A program made the translations under genes and the position numbers. The notes under the pieces were generated by a model, which was not told the DNA's origin, did no database searches, and was given only the letters and a program-made list of their open reading frames with translations. Source: Pseudomonadota bacterium (GTDB taxonomy: Bacteria > Pseudomonadota > Alphaproteobacteria > Micavibrionales > UBA1664). From it: a stretch of DNA of 51,981 nt. Below are positions 35,440 to 43,112 of the stretch, piece after piece (the stretch's first letter is position 1; each line of letters starts with the position of its first letter). The stretch lies in assembly GCA_009926935.1 (NCBI GenBank), contig RFNZ01000003.1, positions 162,551 through 214,531 on the forward strand, read 5' to 3'.

Positions 35440-36287
35440 TTGAGAGGGTCCATCTTGATGGGGGGCGCCTCGGGCTCTAGCGGGGATGGCGCTGCTTTGG
35501 GCTCGCCTGACCGGTCACGCGCAGGCTCGGGCGCCGCGCTTTTTTGAGCAGGAATATCCTTGGCTGTCACGGGTTTTTGGGTCGGTACTTTGGGCATCGC
35601 GGATGGAACGATACGTGCCTTGATATCGTAACCGCCGCCATTGGGGGTAAATGCGACCTGCACCGGCACGTCTTTCTGGCAGAATTTGTAAGTCCACTCC
35701 TCAAACCAGCCGTGGCCTGCATCTTTTTTGGTAAGGGTGCCATCTGCCATCAGGTAGCCGATGATTTTGCTGTAGGTGGCAAAGGCGTCATCGGCGCAGC
35801 TTTCGGCATCAGCTTTTTTGATGGCGGTTGCGCCAATGCGCTCGGTCGTTTTTTGGACGGCAGGGTCTGCCAGCGTGTCGCCGGGCATAAGCGCCAGCAG
35901 GAGAGGTGCTTTGCCGGTATCCCTTGCGACAGCCAGCATGTTGATACTCCAAATACGGCCGCACCCTTTAATTTTAACGTGTTCAGACCAGACGCCCTGT
36001 GTCGGGTAAGGAAACTGGCCCTTGGGATCTTTGGGAAACTGTAGCTCACCATAGGTGCGCGGCAACTGGCGTACTGCTTTTTCCGGTGTGGCGCAGGCCG
36101 TTATCTGTTTTGTAAAAAGCTCAAGGGCCCGGGCTTCAACGGTTTTGTCGAAATCCACATTATTGGCCGCAAACTGCATGAGGCGGGTTGTGCTGTCCGT
36201 ACCCTCGTTTTCCTGTGCGTGCAGGGGCCCTAAGGCTATCAGCCCCAGAGCCAAGACAAAAAGTCCTGCTTTGTAAGTCAATCTCAT
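35436..36287 (-). CDS. Secreted uncharacterised protein with a proline-rich tail
   Basis: The 283-residue product has a clear signal peptide (about residues 1-25, ending GPLHAQ). A globular region of about 190 residues with several cysteines (CATPE, GCGRIW, ESCADD, FCQKD) follows, and then a Pro/Lys/Ala-rich C-terminal tail (from about residue 225). The cysteines would suit disulfides in the periplasm. No family was recognised. It is convergent with DUF924 and divergent from the SDR gene at 36338. Confidence 0.75.
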   Translation of the reverse strand: MRLTYKAGLFVLALGLIALGPLHAQENEGTDSTTRLMQFAANNVDFDKTVEARALELFTKQITACATPEKAVRQLPRTYGELQFPKDPKGQFPYPTQGVWSEHVKIKGCGRIWSINMLAVARDTGKAPLLLALMPGDTLADPAVQKTTERIGATAIKKADAESCADDAFATYSKIIGYLMADGTLTKKDAGHGWFEEWTYKFCQKDVPVQVAFTPNGGGYDIKARIVPSAMPKVPTQKPVTAKDIPAQKSAAPEPARDRSGEPKAAPSPLEPEAPPIKMDPLN

Positions 36288-36337
36288 GAGGGTATTCTCT
36301 ATGCGTTGTACCTTTTTGCAAGTGGAATGAGCTTCCC

Positions 36338-37099
36338 ATGCGTTTTGCCAATAGAACAGCGATTGTAACGGGGGCGGCCAGCGGTATTGGTCTTGCCTGC
36401 GCAGGGCTTCTTTTGGAAGAGGGGGCCAATGTGGTATTTGCGGATATCGACGAGGGCAATCTTTCCGGCGTTATGGATGCCATGCCACAGGCTTTTGCCA
36501 AAAGGGCCTCGCCCGTGATCTGCGATGTTGGCAATGCCCGTCAGGTAGAGGCGCTGGTTTTGCATGCCCTTAATACCTACGGCAATTTTGATGCAATGGT
36601 GTGTGCGGCGGCTGTCGTGCACCGCGCGCCTTTTTCCGATTTGCAGGAAGATGATTTTGACCGTGTGATCCGCACTAATCTCAAAGGTACATTTTTGTGC
36701 GTGCAGGCGGCGGCAAAAGCCATGCTGGACCAGCGTGACCGCGGGCGGGATATTTTGGGCAGTATTGTCACTTTTTCGGATGATGCTGCGTTTCAATCCA
36801 TTCCGCATGTTGTGCCGCATGTGCTGGCGGCGGGCGGGGTTGAAAAACTCACGCTTGCCATGGCGCGCGGATTTGCGAATGCCGGCATCCGTATCAATAC
36901 GGTTGCAACCGGCATGACAGACACCCCTTTGCTGAGGGCTGCTACAGGCACAGGTAAAACCGCTTTTAATACCGGCATGGCACGCATGGTGCTGGGGCGC
37001 CTCAGCGATGCTGACGAGATAGCCAAGGTTGCTGCGTTTTTGGCCAGCAACGAGGCTTCGGCCATGACCGGACAAATCATAGGTACAGGAGCACATTGA
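36338..37099 (+). CDS. Short-chain dehydrogenase/reductase-like protein lacking the catalytic Tyr-Lys pair
   Basis: The 253-residue product has the nucleotide-binding TGAASGIG motif and the overall SDR pattern, including an IKxNTVATGMTDT-like segment after the active-site region. The usual catalytic Y-x3-K is replaced: the aligned segment reads VPHVLAAGGVEKL, with His for Tyr and Ala for Lys, and the NNAG box reads CAAA. The serine (TFSDD) may be kept. It therefore may not be a classical oxidoreductase. The next gene, an ALDH7-type dehydrogenase, overlaps its end by four bases (ATGA), so the two are translated together. Confidence 0.85.
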   Translation: MRFANRTAIVTGAASGIGLACAGLLLEEGANVVFADIDEGNLSGVMDAMPQAFAKRASPVICDVGNARQVEALVLHALNTYGNFDAMVCAAAVVHRAPFSDLQEDDFDRVIRTNLKGTFLCVQAAAKAMLDQRDRGRDILGSIVTFSDDAAFQSIPHVVPHVLAAGGVEKLTLAMARGFANAGIRINTVATGMTDTPLLRAATGTGKTAFNTGMARMVLGRLSDADEIAKVAAFLASNEASAMTGQIIGTGAH

Positions 37100-38592
37100 T
37101 GCAGGATGTCTTGAAAGCGTTTGGCCTTGAAAATACCAGTGGTAATTGGCCTGTATACTCGCCCGTTGACGGCTCGCAAATAGGGGCTGTGGCCATGCAT
37201 ACATCTAACGATGTATTGGCAATGGTCGAGAGCGCAAAAAGGGCGTTTGTTGCGTGGCGCGAAGTACCCGCTCCCGTGCGTGGTGAATTTGTAAGGCTGC
37301 TTGGTGAAGAACTGCGCTTGTGTAAGAGCGATCTCGGGCGGCTTGTTACGCTTGAGTGCGGCAAGATATTGCAGGAGGGCCTTGGCGAAGTGCAGGAGAT
37401 GATTGATATCTGCGATTTCGCTGTTGGGCTCAGCCGCCAGCTTTACGGGATGACGATGCCATCTGAAAGGGCAGGTCACCATATGCGTGAGGTATGGCAT
37501 CCGCTTGGTGTAGTGGGCGTGATTACCGCCTTTAACTTCCCTGTTGCCGTATGGGCGTGGAATGCGGCTCTGGCGCTCGTTTGTGGTGATAGTGTTGTTT
37601 GGAAGCCATCTGAGAAAACGCCGCTGACAGCTCTCGCCTGTTCTAAAATTTTTGAACGTACGGTTGTAAAATTCAGAGCCAAAGGCCATGTCGTACCAGA
37701 TGGTCTTATGCAGGTCATCGTTGGCGGTAGGGATGCAGGCGAAGCGCTTTGTGCGCATCACGATGTCGCGCTTGTGAGCGCAACAGGCAGCACACGCATG
37801 GGCAAGGCTGTAGCCACAACCGTAGCCGCAAGGCTTGGCCGAAGCCTGCTGGAACTTGGCGGCAACAACGCCATGATAGTTACCCCCCAAGCTGATATCG
37901 AGATGGCTGTGCGTGCTATTTTGTTTGGCGCTGTCGGCACGGCGGGGCAGCGTTGTACCTCGCTGCGACGCCTTATTGTGCATAAAAATGTTGCTGAAAA
38001 ACTCATGGGATCGCTTGTGAAGGCGTATGAGGCTATCCGTATCGGTAACCCGTTTGATGCATCTACGCTTGTGGGGCCGTTAATCGACAAGGCTGCTTTT
38101 GAGGCCATGCAAAAGGCGCTTGCAGATGCTGTCAAACAGGGGGGATGCGTGCTGACTGGCGGCGGGCGCGTGGATGTGGGCGCCGGCGGTTACTATGTGC
38201 GCCCCGCGATTGTCGAGATGAGTGCGCAGACGGAAGTTGTTAGCACTGAAACCTTTGCGCCCATCCTGTATGTGCTGACCTATGAGCGTCTGCACGAGGC
38301 CATCGCCTTGCAAAACGATGTGCCGCAGGGATTGTCATCGTGCATCTTTACAACCGACATGCGCGAGGCCGAGCAGTTTACATCTATTACGGGCAGTGAT
38401 TGCGGTATTGCCAACGTCAATATCGGCCCATCCGGCGCTGAAATCGGTGGTGCTTTCGGCGGCGAAAAAGAAACAGGCGGCGGGCGTGAAAGCGGCTCGG
38501 ATAGCTGGAAAGCCTATATGCGCCGCCAGACACAGACGGTCAATTACTCAAACGCTTTGCCACTCGCGCAGGGGATTGTGTTTGAAGTTTAG
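37096..38592 (+). CDS. Aldehyde dehydrogenase of the ALDH7 (aminoadipate semialdehyde) type
   Basis: The 498-residue product resembles antiquitin/ALDH7 enzymes, which oxidise 2-aminoadipate 6-semialdehyde in lysine breakdown. It has MREVWHPLGVVGVITAFNFP, WAWNAALALVCGD, WKPSEKTPLTAL, the glutamate-containing LLELGGNNAMIV and the catalytic cysteine in GTAGQRCTSLRRL. The C-terminal GGAFGGEKETGGGRESGSDS is typical of the group. The actual substrate here is inferred from family only; no other lysine-degradation gene is present in the window. Confidence 0.9.
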   Translation: MMQDVLKAFGLENTSGNWPVYSPVDGSQIGAVAMHTSNDVLAMVESAKRAFVAWREVPAPVRGEFVRLLGEELRLCKSDLGRLVTLECGKILQEGLGEVQEMIDICDFAVGLSRQLYGMTMPSERAGHHMREVWHPLGVVGVITAFNFPVAVWAWNAALALVCGDSVVWKPSEKTPLTALACSKIFERTVVKFRAKGHVVPDGLMQVIVGGRDAGEALCAHHDVALVSATGSTRMGKAVATTVAARLGRSLLELGGNNAMIVTPQADIEMAVRAILFGAVGTAGQRCTSLRRLIVHKNVAEKLMGSLVKAYEAIRIGNPFDASTLVGPLIDKAAFEAMQKALADAVKQGGCVLTGGGRVDVGAGGYYVRPAIVEMSAQTEVVSTETFAPILYVLTYERLHEAIALQNDVPQGLSSCIFTTDMREAEQFTSITGSDCGIANVNIGPSGAEIGGAFGGEKETGGGRESGSDSWKAYMRRQTQTVNYSNALPLAQGIVFEV

Positions 38593-38596
38593 GAAG

Positions 38597-39304
38597 TCAG
38601 TTTGAAAGAGATGCAAGGGTGGTTTTGAGCGGGCTTCTTCTTGCTCCGAATTGCTGCGTTTCAATGACTTTTAAAACATTATCCAGCAGTAGTTTTTCGA
38701 AGCCTTCATCATCCTGTGGGAAACCTATTTTTTGGCGTATTTCTGAGGCTGTCATGCTGGTCCCCCTAAAGTCAGCCGAGAGGCTGGTACCTTGCCCTTT
38801 ATCCAGCAGGCCTGCGAGCTGCGAGATTGTTTCCCGTGTCTGTTCGGAGGTCATTATGAGAGCCGTTCGGATGGCCGTGTTCATTTCTGCGGCGCTTAGT
38901 ATTGGGTCGTTTTCGTTTGCTCTCATAAAAGCATCCAGCACTCGGACCGTCATGCGGTTATTGTCATGTGTTGTTTCGGCAATCGAGAGATCGCCAGTTT
39001 TTCGGGCTTCATTGTTGGAACGTATGTGGACTATGGCTGTAGCAAGTTCACGATTGAAGGCTGCCCAATCCTCGATTTTGTCGAAATCTCTATCGCTTAA
39101 GACCGCATCCGGCGAGAGGCCGGCTGACAGAGCGGTCTTTAAAACCGCTAGTTTTGCGGCCCTTCCCACGTATCCCATGTCTATCTGACTGCCTTCAATG
39201 ACTGTGAGATTGATCAGATTATCTAGAAACCTTGTTACGGCAGTTCTTAATACGGTGCTGCCGATCGATTCCCAGCTATGGACGTGAGCATTTTGGCTAG
39301 TCAT
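38597..39304 (-). CDS. Uncharacterised helical protein
   Basis: The 235-residue product is predicted alpha-helical, with no signal peptide and no membrane helix. Notable segments are AFNRELATAIVHIRSNNEARK and a C-terminal MTASEIRQKIGFPQDDEGFEKLLLDN. No family was recognised. Its style (helical, Asn/Asp-rich, same size range) recalls the unknown proteins in the flagellar region, but no alignment was found. It ends five bases from the convergent ALDH7 stop. Confidence 0.72.
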   Translation of the reverse strand: MTSQNAHVHSWESIGSTVLRTAVTRFLDNLINLTVIEGSQIDMGYVGRAAKLAVLKTALSAGLSPDAVLSDRDFDKIEDWAAFNRELATAIVHIRSNNEARKTGDLSIAETTHDNNRMTVRVLDAFMRANENDPILSAAEMNTAIRTALIMTSEQTRETISQLAGLLDKGQGTSLSADFRGTSMTASEIRQKIGFPQDDEGFEKLLLDNVLKVIETQQFGARRSPLKTTLASLSN

Positions 39305-39406
39305 GTGAAGTTGTAGATTATCCTTTTTTGTTTATGAAAATATTAATAGGCTCAAGTGACTTCTATTATTTTGCATAATTAATAATTTTGTGCCAAAAAA
39401 GGGGGC

Positions 39407-39814
39407 ATGGTTGAGCGCGTTCGATACTTTGCCGTCGATGAGGAGACGTTTTACACCCTGTATGCCCCTGCCATGCGGGTAAGGTTCAATACGGCTGCCA
39501 TAGATGCGCGTGGGACACCTGACCGATATCTTTTGATGCAACGTGGTAACGAGCCTGTTGTTGGCTACGCCAAACTGTTTTTCAACGGGGCCAGCACGTA
39601 TCTTGGGTATATCGAGATCGCCAAAGATTCACGCAATAGCGGCTTCGGTCTCAGGCTTTACAAAGAAATTTTCAGAAGGGCTGCCAAGCGAGGAAATACC
39701 TTGGTTATCAGCCCGTATTCCCAAATGGGGCTTGCGCATTTGCAACCACATCAGGATGCGCTTGAGCGGCATTATTATCCGCATCTTCTCGTTGAAAACC
39801 GGGCTCTTTTCTAG
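39407..39814 (+). CDS. GNAT-family acetyltransferase-like protein
   Basis: The 135-residue product has a central strand-helix pattern typical of GNAT enzymes: LGYIEIAKDSRNSGFGLRLYKEIFRRAAKRG, where the RNSGFGLRLY region corresponds to the pyrophosphate-binding loop for acetyl-CoA. The short length and the lack of a well-preserved Q/R-x-x-G-x-G/A motif make the assignment moderate. A run of five G lies just before the ATG. The acceptor substrate is unknown. Confidence 0.6.
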   Translation: MVERVRYFAVDEETFYTLYAPAMRVRFNTAAIDARGTPDRYLLMQRGNEPVVGYAKLFFNGASTYLGYIEIAKDSRNSGFGLRLYKEIFRRAAKRGNTLVISPYSQMGLAHLQPHQDALERHYYPHLLVENRALF

Positions 39815-39820
39815 GATTCA

Positions 39821-39950
39821 GATTCCGTTAAGGAATCACCGTTATGGTGGAGTTATGAACGGTGACCTCCATCACTTTTCATGTCTTGCATAAACCCTTG
39901 TGGTGCACAGTTGGCCGGTCCCTAAAAAAGACCGGCCTTTTGCTTTTTTT
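39821..39950 (+). ncRNA. Candidate structured RNA ending in a strong terminator
   Basis: The 3' region of the GNAT gene and the following gap contain no plausible gene but several perfect pairings. GATTCC/GGAATC (39821-39837) forms a hairpin. CACCGTT (39837-39843) pairs with AACGGTG (39858-39864). TGGTGGAG (39845-39852) pairs with CTCCATCA (39867-39874, one G-U). The last two interleave, as in a pseudoknot or a two-state switch. A hairpin terminator closes the unit at 39913-39950. It may be a small RNA or an elaborate 3' untranslated region. A 12-codon frame starting MNGDLHHF overlaps it. Confidence 0.35.
39913..39950 (+). terminator. Rho-independent terminator
   Basis: GGCCGGTC and GACCGGCC form a perfect eight-base stem around CCTAAAAAA, followed by TTTTGCTTTTTTT. 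It is about 100 bases downstream of the GNAT stop. Confidence 0.93.
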
Positions 39951-39989
39951 GCAGGTGCGGCGATTCGTATCTGCCATTTTCGGAATCGT

Positions 39990-40028
39990 TTAACCCTTTT
40001 TTAACTCGCTGCACCGCACAATTAAATT
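39990..40028 (+). promoter_or_regulatory. CtrA-type binding site and promoter for the DUF465 gene
   Basis: TTAA-CCCTTTT-TTAAC (39990-40005) matches the CtrA consensus TTAA-N7-TTAAC exactly. TTAACT also serves as a -35 element, and TAAATT follows after 16 bases (40023-40028) as a possible -10. The predicted transcript start near 40035 falls at the beginning of the stem-loop at 40034-40080. CckA, encoded at 8003, controls CtrA in related bacteria. Confidence 0.55.
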
Positions 40029-40033
40029 ATCCC

Positions 40034-40080
40034 CTCGTAAGAACGGGTTAGCTGGACAGAAATAAAATTCTGCTTACGAG
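40034..40080 (+). promoter_or_regulatory. Stem-loop in the 5' leader of the DUF465 gene
   Basis: CTCGTAAG (40034-40041) pairs perfectly with CTTACGAG (40073-40080). Inside it CAGAA (40057-40061) pairs with TTCTG (40068-40072) around ATAAAA, directly stacked on the outer stem on its 3' side. A 15-base bulge remains on the 5' side. It would stand at the very 5' end of the messenger and may control stability or translation. Confidence 0.4.
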
Positions 40081-40115
40081 TGGTTTATGCGCATTTTTCG
40101 TGCTAGCTTGATGTC

Positions 40116-40127
40116 ATTCAGCTGAAT
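40116..40127. promoter_or_regulatory. 12-base perfect palindrome in the DUF465 leader
   Basis: ATTCAGCTGAAT is a perfect palindrome 41 bases before the start codon. It could be an operator or a short RNA hairpin, or may have arisen by chance. Confidence 0.25.
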
Positions 40128-40168
40128 AAATCGGGTCCACTTTGTCTAGTCATTAGGAGGAGTCGCTT

Positions 40169-40369
40169 ATGTTACCAAGAGAACGTTTTGAAGCCCTACA
40201 ACGCAAACACACCATGCTTTCGACCCTAATTGAACGTGAAGAAAACCTGCCTTCGAGCAATGAGAGCTATGTAAGACAGCTCAAACGCCAGAAGCTCATG
40301 ATTAAAGACATTCTGGCCGGTGTTCGCACCGACCTCATGGAAGAGGCCCGCACGAGAGGTCGCGCCTAA
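40169..40369 (+). CDS. YdcH-like DUF465 protein
   Basis: The 66-residue product is charged and helical, with the DUF465 pattern: FEALQRKHTMLSTLIEREE at the N-terminus and QLKRQKLMIKDIL in the second helix. Members are small coiled-coil proteins of unknown function found throughout proteobacteria. AGGAGGAG eight bases upstream of the ATG is an excellent ribosome site. The long, structured leader and CtrA-type promoter suggest regulated, high expression. A terminator follows 25 bases after the stop. Confidence 0.9.
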   Translation: MLPRERFEALQRKHTMLSTLIEREENLPSSNESYVRQLKRQKLMIKDILAGVRTDLMEEARTRGRA

Positions 40370-40394
40370 CTGGGCTGAGAGCCAACCAAACAAA

Positions 40395-40425
40395 AACGCC
40401 GCCCAGATGGAGCGGCGTTTTTTTG
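40395..40425. terminator. Bidirectional terminator
   Basis: AACGCCGC (40395-40402) pairs with GCGGCGTT (40412-40419). A T-run follows on the plus strand and an A-run precedes it, so it can end both the DUF465 gene and the convergent DUF1013 gene. Confidence 0.93.
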
Positions 40426-40443
40426 TATCTATCGGCTTGCGGC

Positions 40444-41076
40444 TTAGTTGTTGGTGCCTGTGCCGCGCAGGAAGTTCGAGAAGTCAAAGCCGGTGTTTTT
40501 CGGCTCCTGTACTTCCTGTGCTTCTTCGACCGGCGGCTTCCACTTACCTTCTTTTTCAAGCTGCTTGCGGGCTTTTTGAACGGCCTTGTCGAATTCCTCA
40601 TAGGTGCAGAGGCCGATTTCAACCGGGCTTCTTGGCTGGAAGTTGCCCGTATTCGGGTGGGTTTTATCACGAACGGACATGATGGTTGTGCGCGTTGTGC
40701 CTACCAAACGGCTGATAACGTTATCGTTCAGCTCAGGGTGGTGCTTGAGAATCCAAGCAATGGCGTCCGGTTTATCCTGACGTTTGGCGATGGGGGTGTA
40801 GCGCGGGCCCTTGGCGCGTGCCTTGGGCGCTGGGAGATCCGTCTCGATCCCGCGAAGGCGGGCGGCTGGATCAGCCTCGCAACGCTTGACTTCGTCCGCG
40901 GTCAAAAGGCGCTGGGTCATGGGGTTTTGGCCCATGATTTTCTGGCCCTCCTCATCGGCCAACGCCTGAATTTCAAGCGTGTGCAGGCCGCAGAAATCCG
41001 CGATCTGGTCGAAGGTCAGCATAGTGTTTTCAATTAGCCACACAGCGGTGGACTTTGGCATCAGGGGGGCCGTCAT
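40444..41076 (-). CDS. trcR: DUF1013 protein, TrcR-type cell-cycle regulator
   Basis: The 210-residue product matches the alphaproteobacterial DUF1013 family: MPKSTAVWLIENTMLTFDQI near the start, FCGLHTLEIQALADEEG, NPMTQRLLTADEVKRCEADP, and the second block KRQDKPDAIAWILKHHPEL with VGTTRTTIMSVRDKTHPN. Two helix-turn-helix-like regions are visible. Members are annotated as cell-cycle transcription regulators linked to the CtrA network. ATG at 41076 has GAGGA upstream and is preferred to a longer frame from 41136. The C-terminus is low-complexity (EAQEVQEPKN). Confidence 0.93.
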   Translation of the reverse strand: MTAPLMPKSTAVWLIENTMLTFDQIADFCGLHTLEIQALADEEGQKIMGQNPMTQRLLTADEVKRCEADPAARLRGIETDLPAPKARAKGPRYTPIAKRQDKPDAIAWILKHHPELNDNVISRLVGTTRTTIMSVRDKTHPNTGNFQPRSPVEIGLCTYEEFDKAVQKARKQLEKEGKWKPPVEEAQEVQEPKNTGFDFSNFLRGTGTNN

Positions 41077-41142
41077 TCTGGGTCCTCGTTTTAGGTCTAG
41101 CCGCCGGAATATAACCATTTTTTGGGTAAATTCCACAAAATC

Positions 41143-42066
41143 TTAATTTTTCAGGACGATTTTCCCGATATGGATGCCAGAAGAGAAGTATTCCAAGGCT
41201 TTCTGGGCTTTTTCGAGCGGGAAAACCTGATCGATCACGGGGGTTATCTGCCCTTTCTCAATGAGTGGCCAGATATGGGCTTTTAAGCCCTCGGCCAGCG
41301 AGCGCTGTTCGGCCAATGGGCGACCGCGCAGCGTGGAGCCCGTGATCACGAGGCGCTTTTTCATGACGGCGGCTATATCTATTTCCGCTTTCTGGCTCTC
41401 AAGGTAGGCAATGCTGACATGCCGGCCATCCAGCGCCATAAGACCAATATCGTCGCTCAGGGTTTTGCCACCTGCCATATCGAGAACCACATTCGGCGGT
41501 GTGGCTCTGAAGGCATCCACAAAGGACACGGTGTTGCGGTTAACGGCTTTTGCGCCCAGTTTCTCACAGAAGGCGGCTCTGTCATCAGAGCTGCAGGTAG
41601 CCAACACCTTGGCGCCCATGGACAGGGCCATCTGTATCGCAAGCGTACCTATGCCGGATGTGCCGCCGTGGACCAGCAGGGTTTCGCCAGATTTTAGGCT
41701 GCCCCTTACAAAGACGTTGTTCCAGATGGTAAAAGCGGCCTCTGGCAGTACGCCTGCCTGTTCCAGTGAAAGTGGTTTGGGGACTGGCAGGCAGAGGTCT
41801 TTATCGGCAGCCACAAACTCGGCATAGCCCCCACCCGGCAAGAGGGCGCAGACGGCCTCGCCCGTAGCCTCAATGACCCCTGAAACCTCAAGGCCCGGTA
41901 TATCCGTTGTGCCAGGGGGCGGCGGGTGCAGGCCTTTGATTTGCAGCCTGTCGGCGCGGTTCATGCCAGCATAGGCCACACGGATCAGGACTTGCCCTGC
42001 AAGAGGCACGGGTTTGGGGCGTTCGGTTAAGTGAAAGCCGTCATTTTTGATTTCTATTGCGCGCAT
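41143..42066 (-). CDS. NAD(P)H quinone oxidoreductase, PIG3 type
   Basis: The 307-residue product belongs to the zinc-free quinone oxidoreductase branch of medium-chain dehydrogenases. It has the AYAGMNRADRLQIKGLHPPPP segment, PGLEVSGVI, the PEAAFTIWNNVF block and the nucleotide-binding VHGGTSGIGTLAIQMA. Members reduce quinones using NADPH. It is divergent from the DUF1192 gene, 39 bases away. Confidence 0.93.
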   Translation of the reverse strand: MRAIEIKNDGFHLTERPKPVPLAGQVLIRVAYAGMNRADRLQIKGLHPPPPGTTDIPGLEVSGVIEATGEAVCALLPGGGYAEFVAADKDLCLPVPKPLSLEQAGVLPEAAFTIWNNVFVRGSLKSGETLLVHGGTSGIGTLAIQMALSMGAKVLATCSSDDRAAFCEKLGAKAVNRNTVSFVDAFRATPPNVVLDMAGGKTLSDDIGLMALDGRHVSIAYLESQKAEIDIAAVMKKRLVITGSTLRGRPLAEQRSLAEGLKAHIWPLIEKGQITPVIDQVFPLEKAQKALEYFSSGIHIGKIVLKN

Positions 42067-42105
42067 ATCTTGTTCTATTGGAAAGGCGTGTTACATTCAC
42101 GCCCG

Positions 42106-42288
42106 ATGTTAGAAGAAGACTTTCTGCCGCAAAAGAAAAAACCGCAGCTTAAACCTCTCGCCAATCTTTCGATCGACGAGCTGAATGCGTATATCGACGA
42201 ACTGAAGTCTGAAATTTTGCGTACGGAAGACGAGATAAAAAAGAAAAAGGCAAGTGCGGATGCCGCCAGTCTTTTCTTCAAGAAATAA
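42106..42288 (+). CDS. DUF1192 protein
   Basis: The 60-residue product has the family core PLANLSIDELNAYIDELKSEI followed by a Lys-rich coiled-coil helix ending ASLFFKK. DUF1192 is a small alphaproteobacterial family of unknown function. ATG at 42106 gives the family N-terminus; longer frames upstream overlap the divergent oxidoreductase gene. The 3-hydroxybutyrate dehydrogenase gene begins 21 bases downstream. Confidence 0.88.
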   Translation: MLEEDFLPQKKKPQLKPLANLSIDELNAYIDELKSEILRTEDEIKKKKASADAASLFFKK

Positions 42289-42309
42289 TGCAGCAAAAGG
42301 AAAATCATC

Positions 42310-43098
42310 ATGACTGATTTAAAAGGCCGCGTGGCGGTTGTTACCGGTTCAACAAGCGGGATTGGCCTCGCGGTTGCCCGTACCCTGGCAAAGAACGGCG
42401 CCCATGTTGTCATTAACGGGTTTGGTGATGCCGCTGCCATTGAAACCGAGCGCAGCAAAATCGAAAAAGAGTTTGGTGTTAAAGCTTTTTACAATGGCGC
42501 CGACCTCTCCACCGAGGAAGGGACGAAGGCTTTTATAAAAGATGCGATTAGCAAGGCGGGCAAGATTGATATTCTTGTCAACAATGCCGGCATTCAGCAT
42601 ACCTCGCCGGTTGACCAATTTCCGTCCGATAAATGGAACCTGATTATATCACTCATGCTTTCGGCACCTTTCTGGGCGATACAGGAAGCGCTACCCGCCA
42701 TGCGCAGAAACGGATGGGGGCGAATAGTCAATATAGCCTCGGTTCACGGTATTGTCGCCTCGGTCAACAAGGCGGCCTATGTTGCAGCCAAGCACGGCCT
42801 GATTGGCCTTACCAAAGTGGTTGCGTTGGAGACGGCACGCGAGCCCATTACCTGTAACGCCATCTGCCCAGGCTGGGTGCATACGCCGCTTGTGCAGAAA
42901 CAGATCGATGCGATTGCTGCGCGCGATGGTATCTCAAACGATGAGGCCAAGAACAAGTTACTCTCTGAAAAGCAGCCGTCCGGCGAGTTTACACGCCCTG
43001 AAGATATTGCCTCGATGATCCTGTTCCTTTGCTCTGAAAACGCGCAGCAGATGCGCGGGAGCTCGTGGGTACAGGATGGCGGCTGGACGGCACAATAG
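42310..43098 (+). CDS. bdhA: D-3-hydroxybutyrate dehydrogenase
   Basis: This SDR interconverts 3-hydroxybutyrate and acetoacetate, usually in polyhydroxybutyrate or ketone-body use. The 262-residue product has [19 protein letters not shown], the catalytic serine in NIASVHG and an intact Y-x3-K (AAYVAAKHG). The C-terminal [16 protein letters not shown] and a final DGGWTAQ are typical of this enzyme. GuaC begins 14 bases downstream. Confidence 0.94.
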   Translation: MTDLKGRVAVVTGSTSGIGLAVARTLAKNGAHVVINGFGDAAAIETERSKIEKEFGVKAFYNGADLSTEEGTKAFIKDAISKAGKIDILVNNAGIQHTSPVDQFPSDKWNLIISLMLSAPFWAIQEALPAMRRNGWGRIVNIASVHGIVASVNKAAYVAAKHGLIGLTKVVALETAREPITCNAICPGWVHTPLVQKQIDAIAARDGISNDEAKNKLLSEKQPSGEFTRPEDIASMILFLCSENAQQMRGSSWVQDGGWTAQ

Positions 43099-43112
43099 AA
43101 GGGGATCACACC

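Noticed and set aside
36793..37983. 396-codon frame on the minus strand
   Set aside because: It runs antisense to the SDR and ALDH7 genes, whose motifs are clear. Its product is low-complexity and has no ribosome site.
39853..39894. 12-codon frame starting MNGDLHHF, considered as a leader peptide
   Set aside because: There is no strong codon bias for a regulatory amino acid and no downstream biosynthetic gene before the terminator, so attenuation is unlikely.
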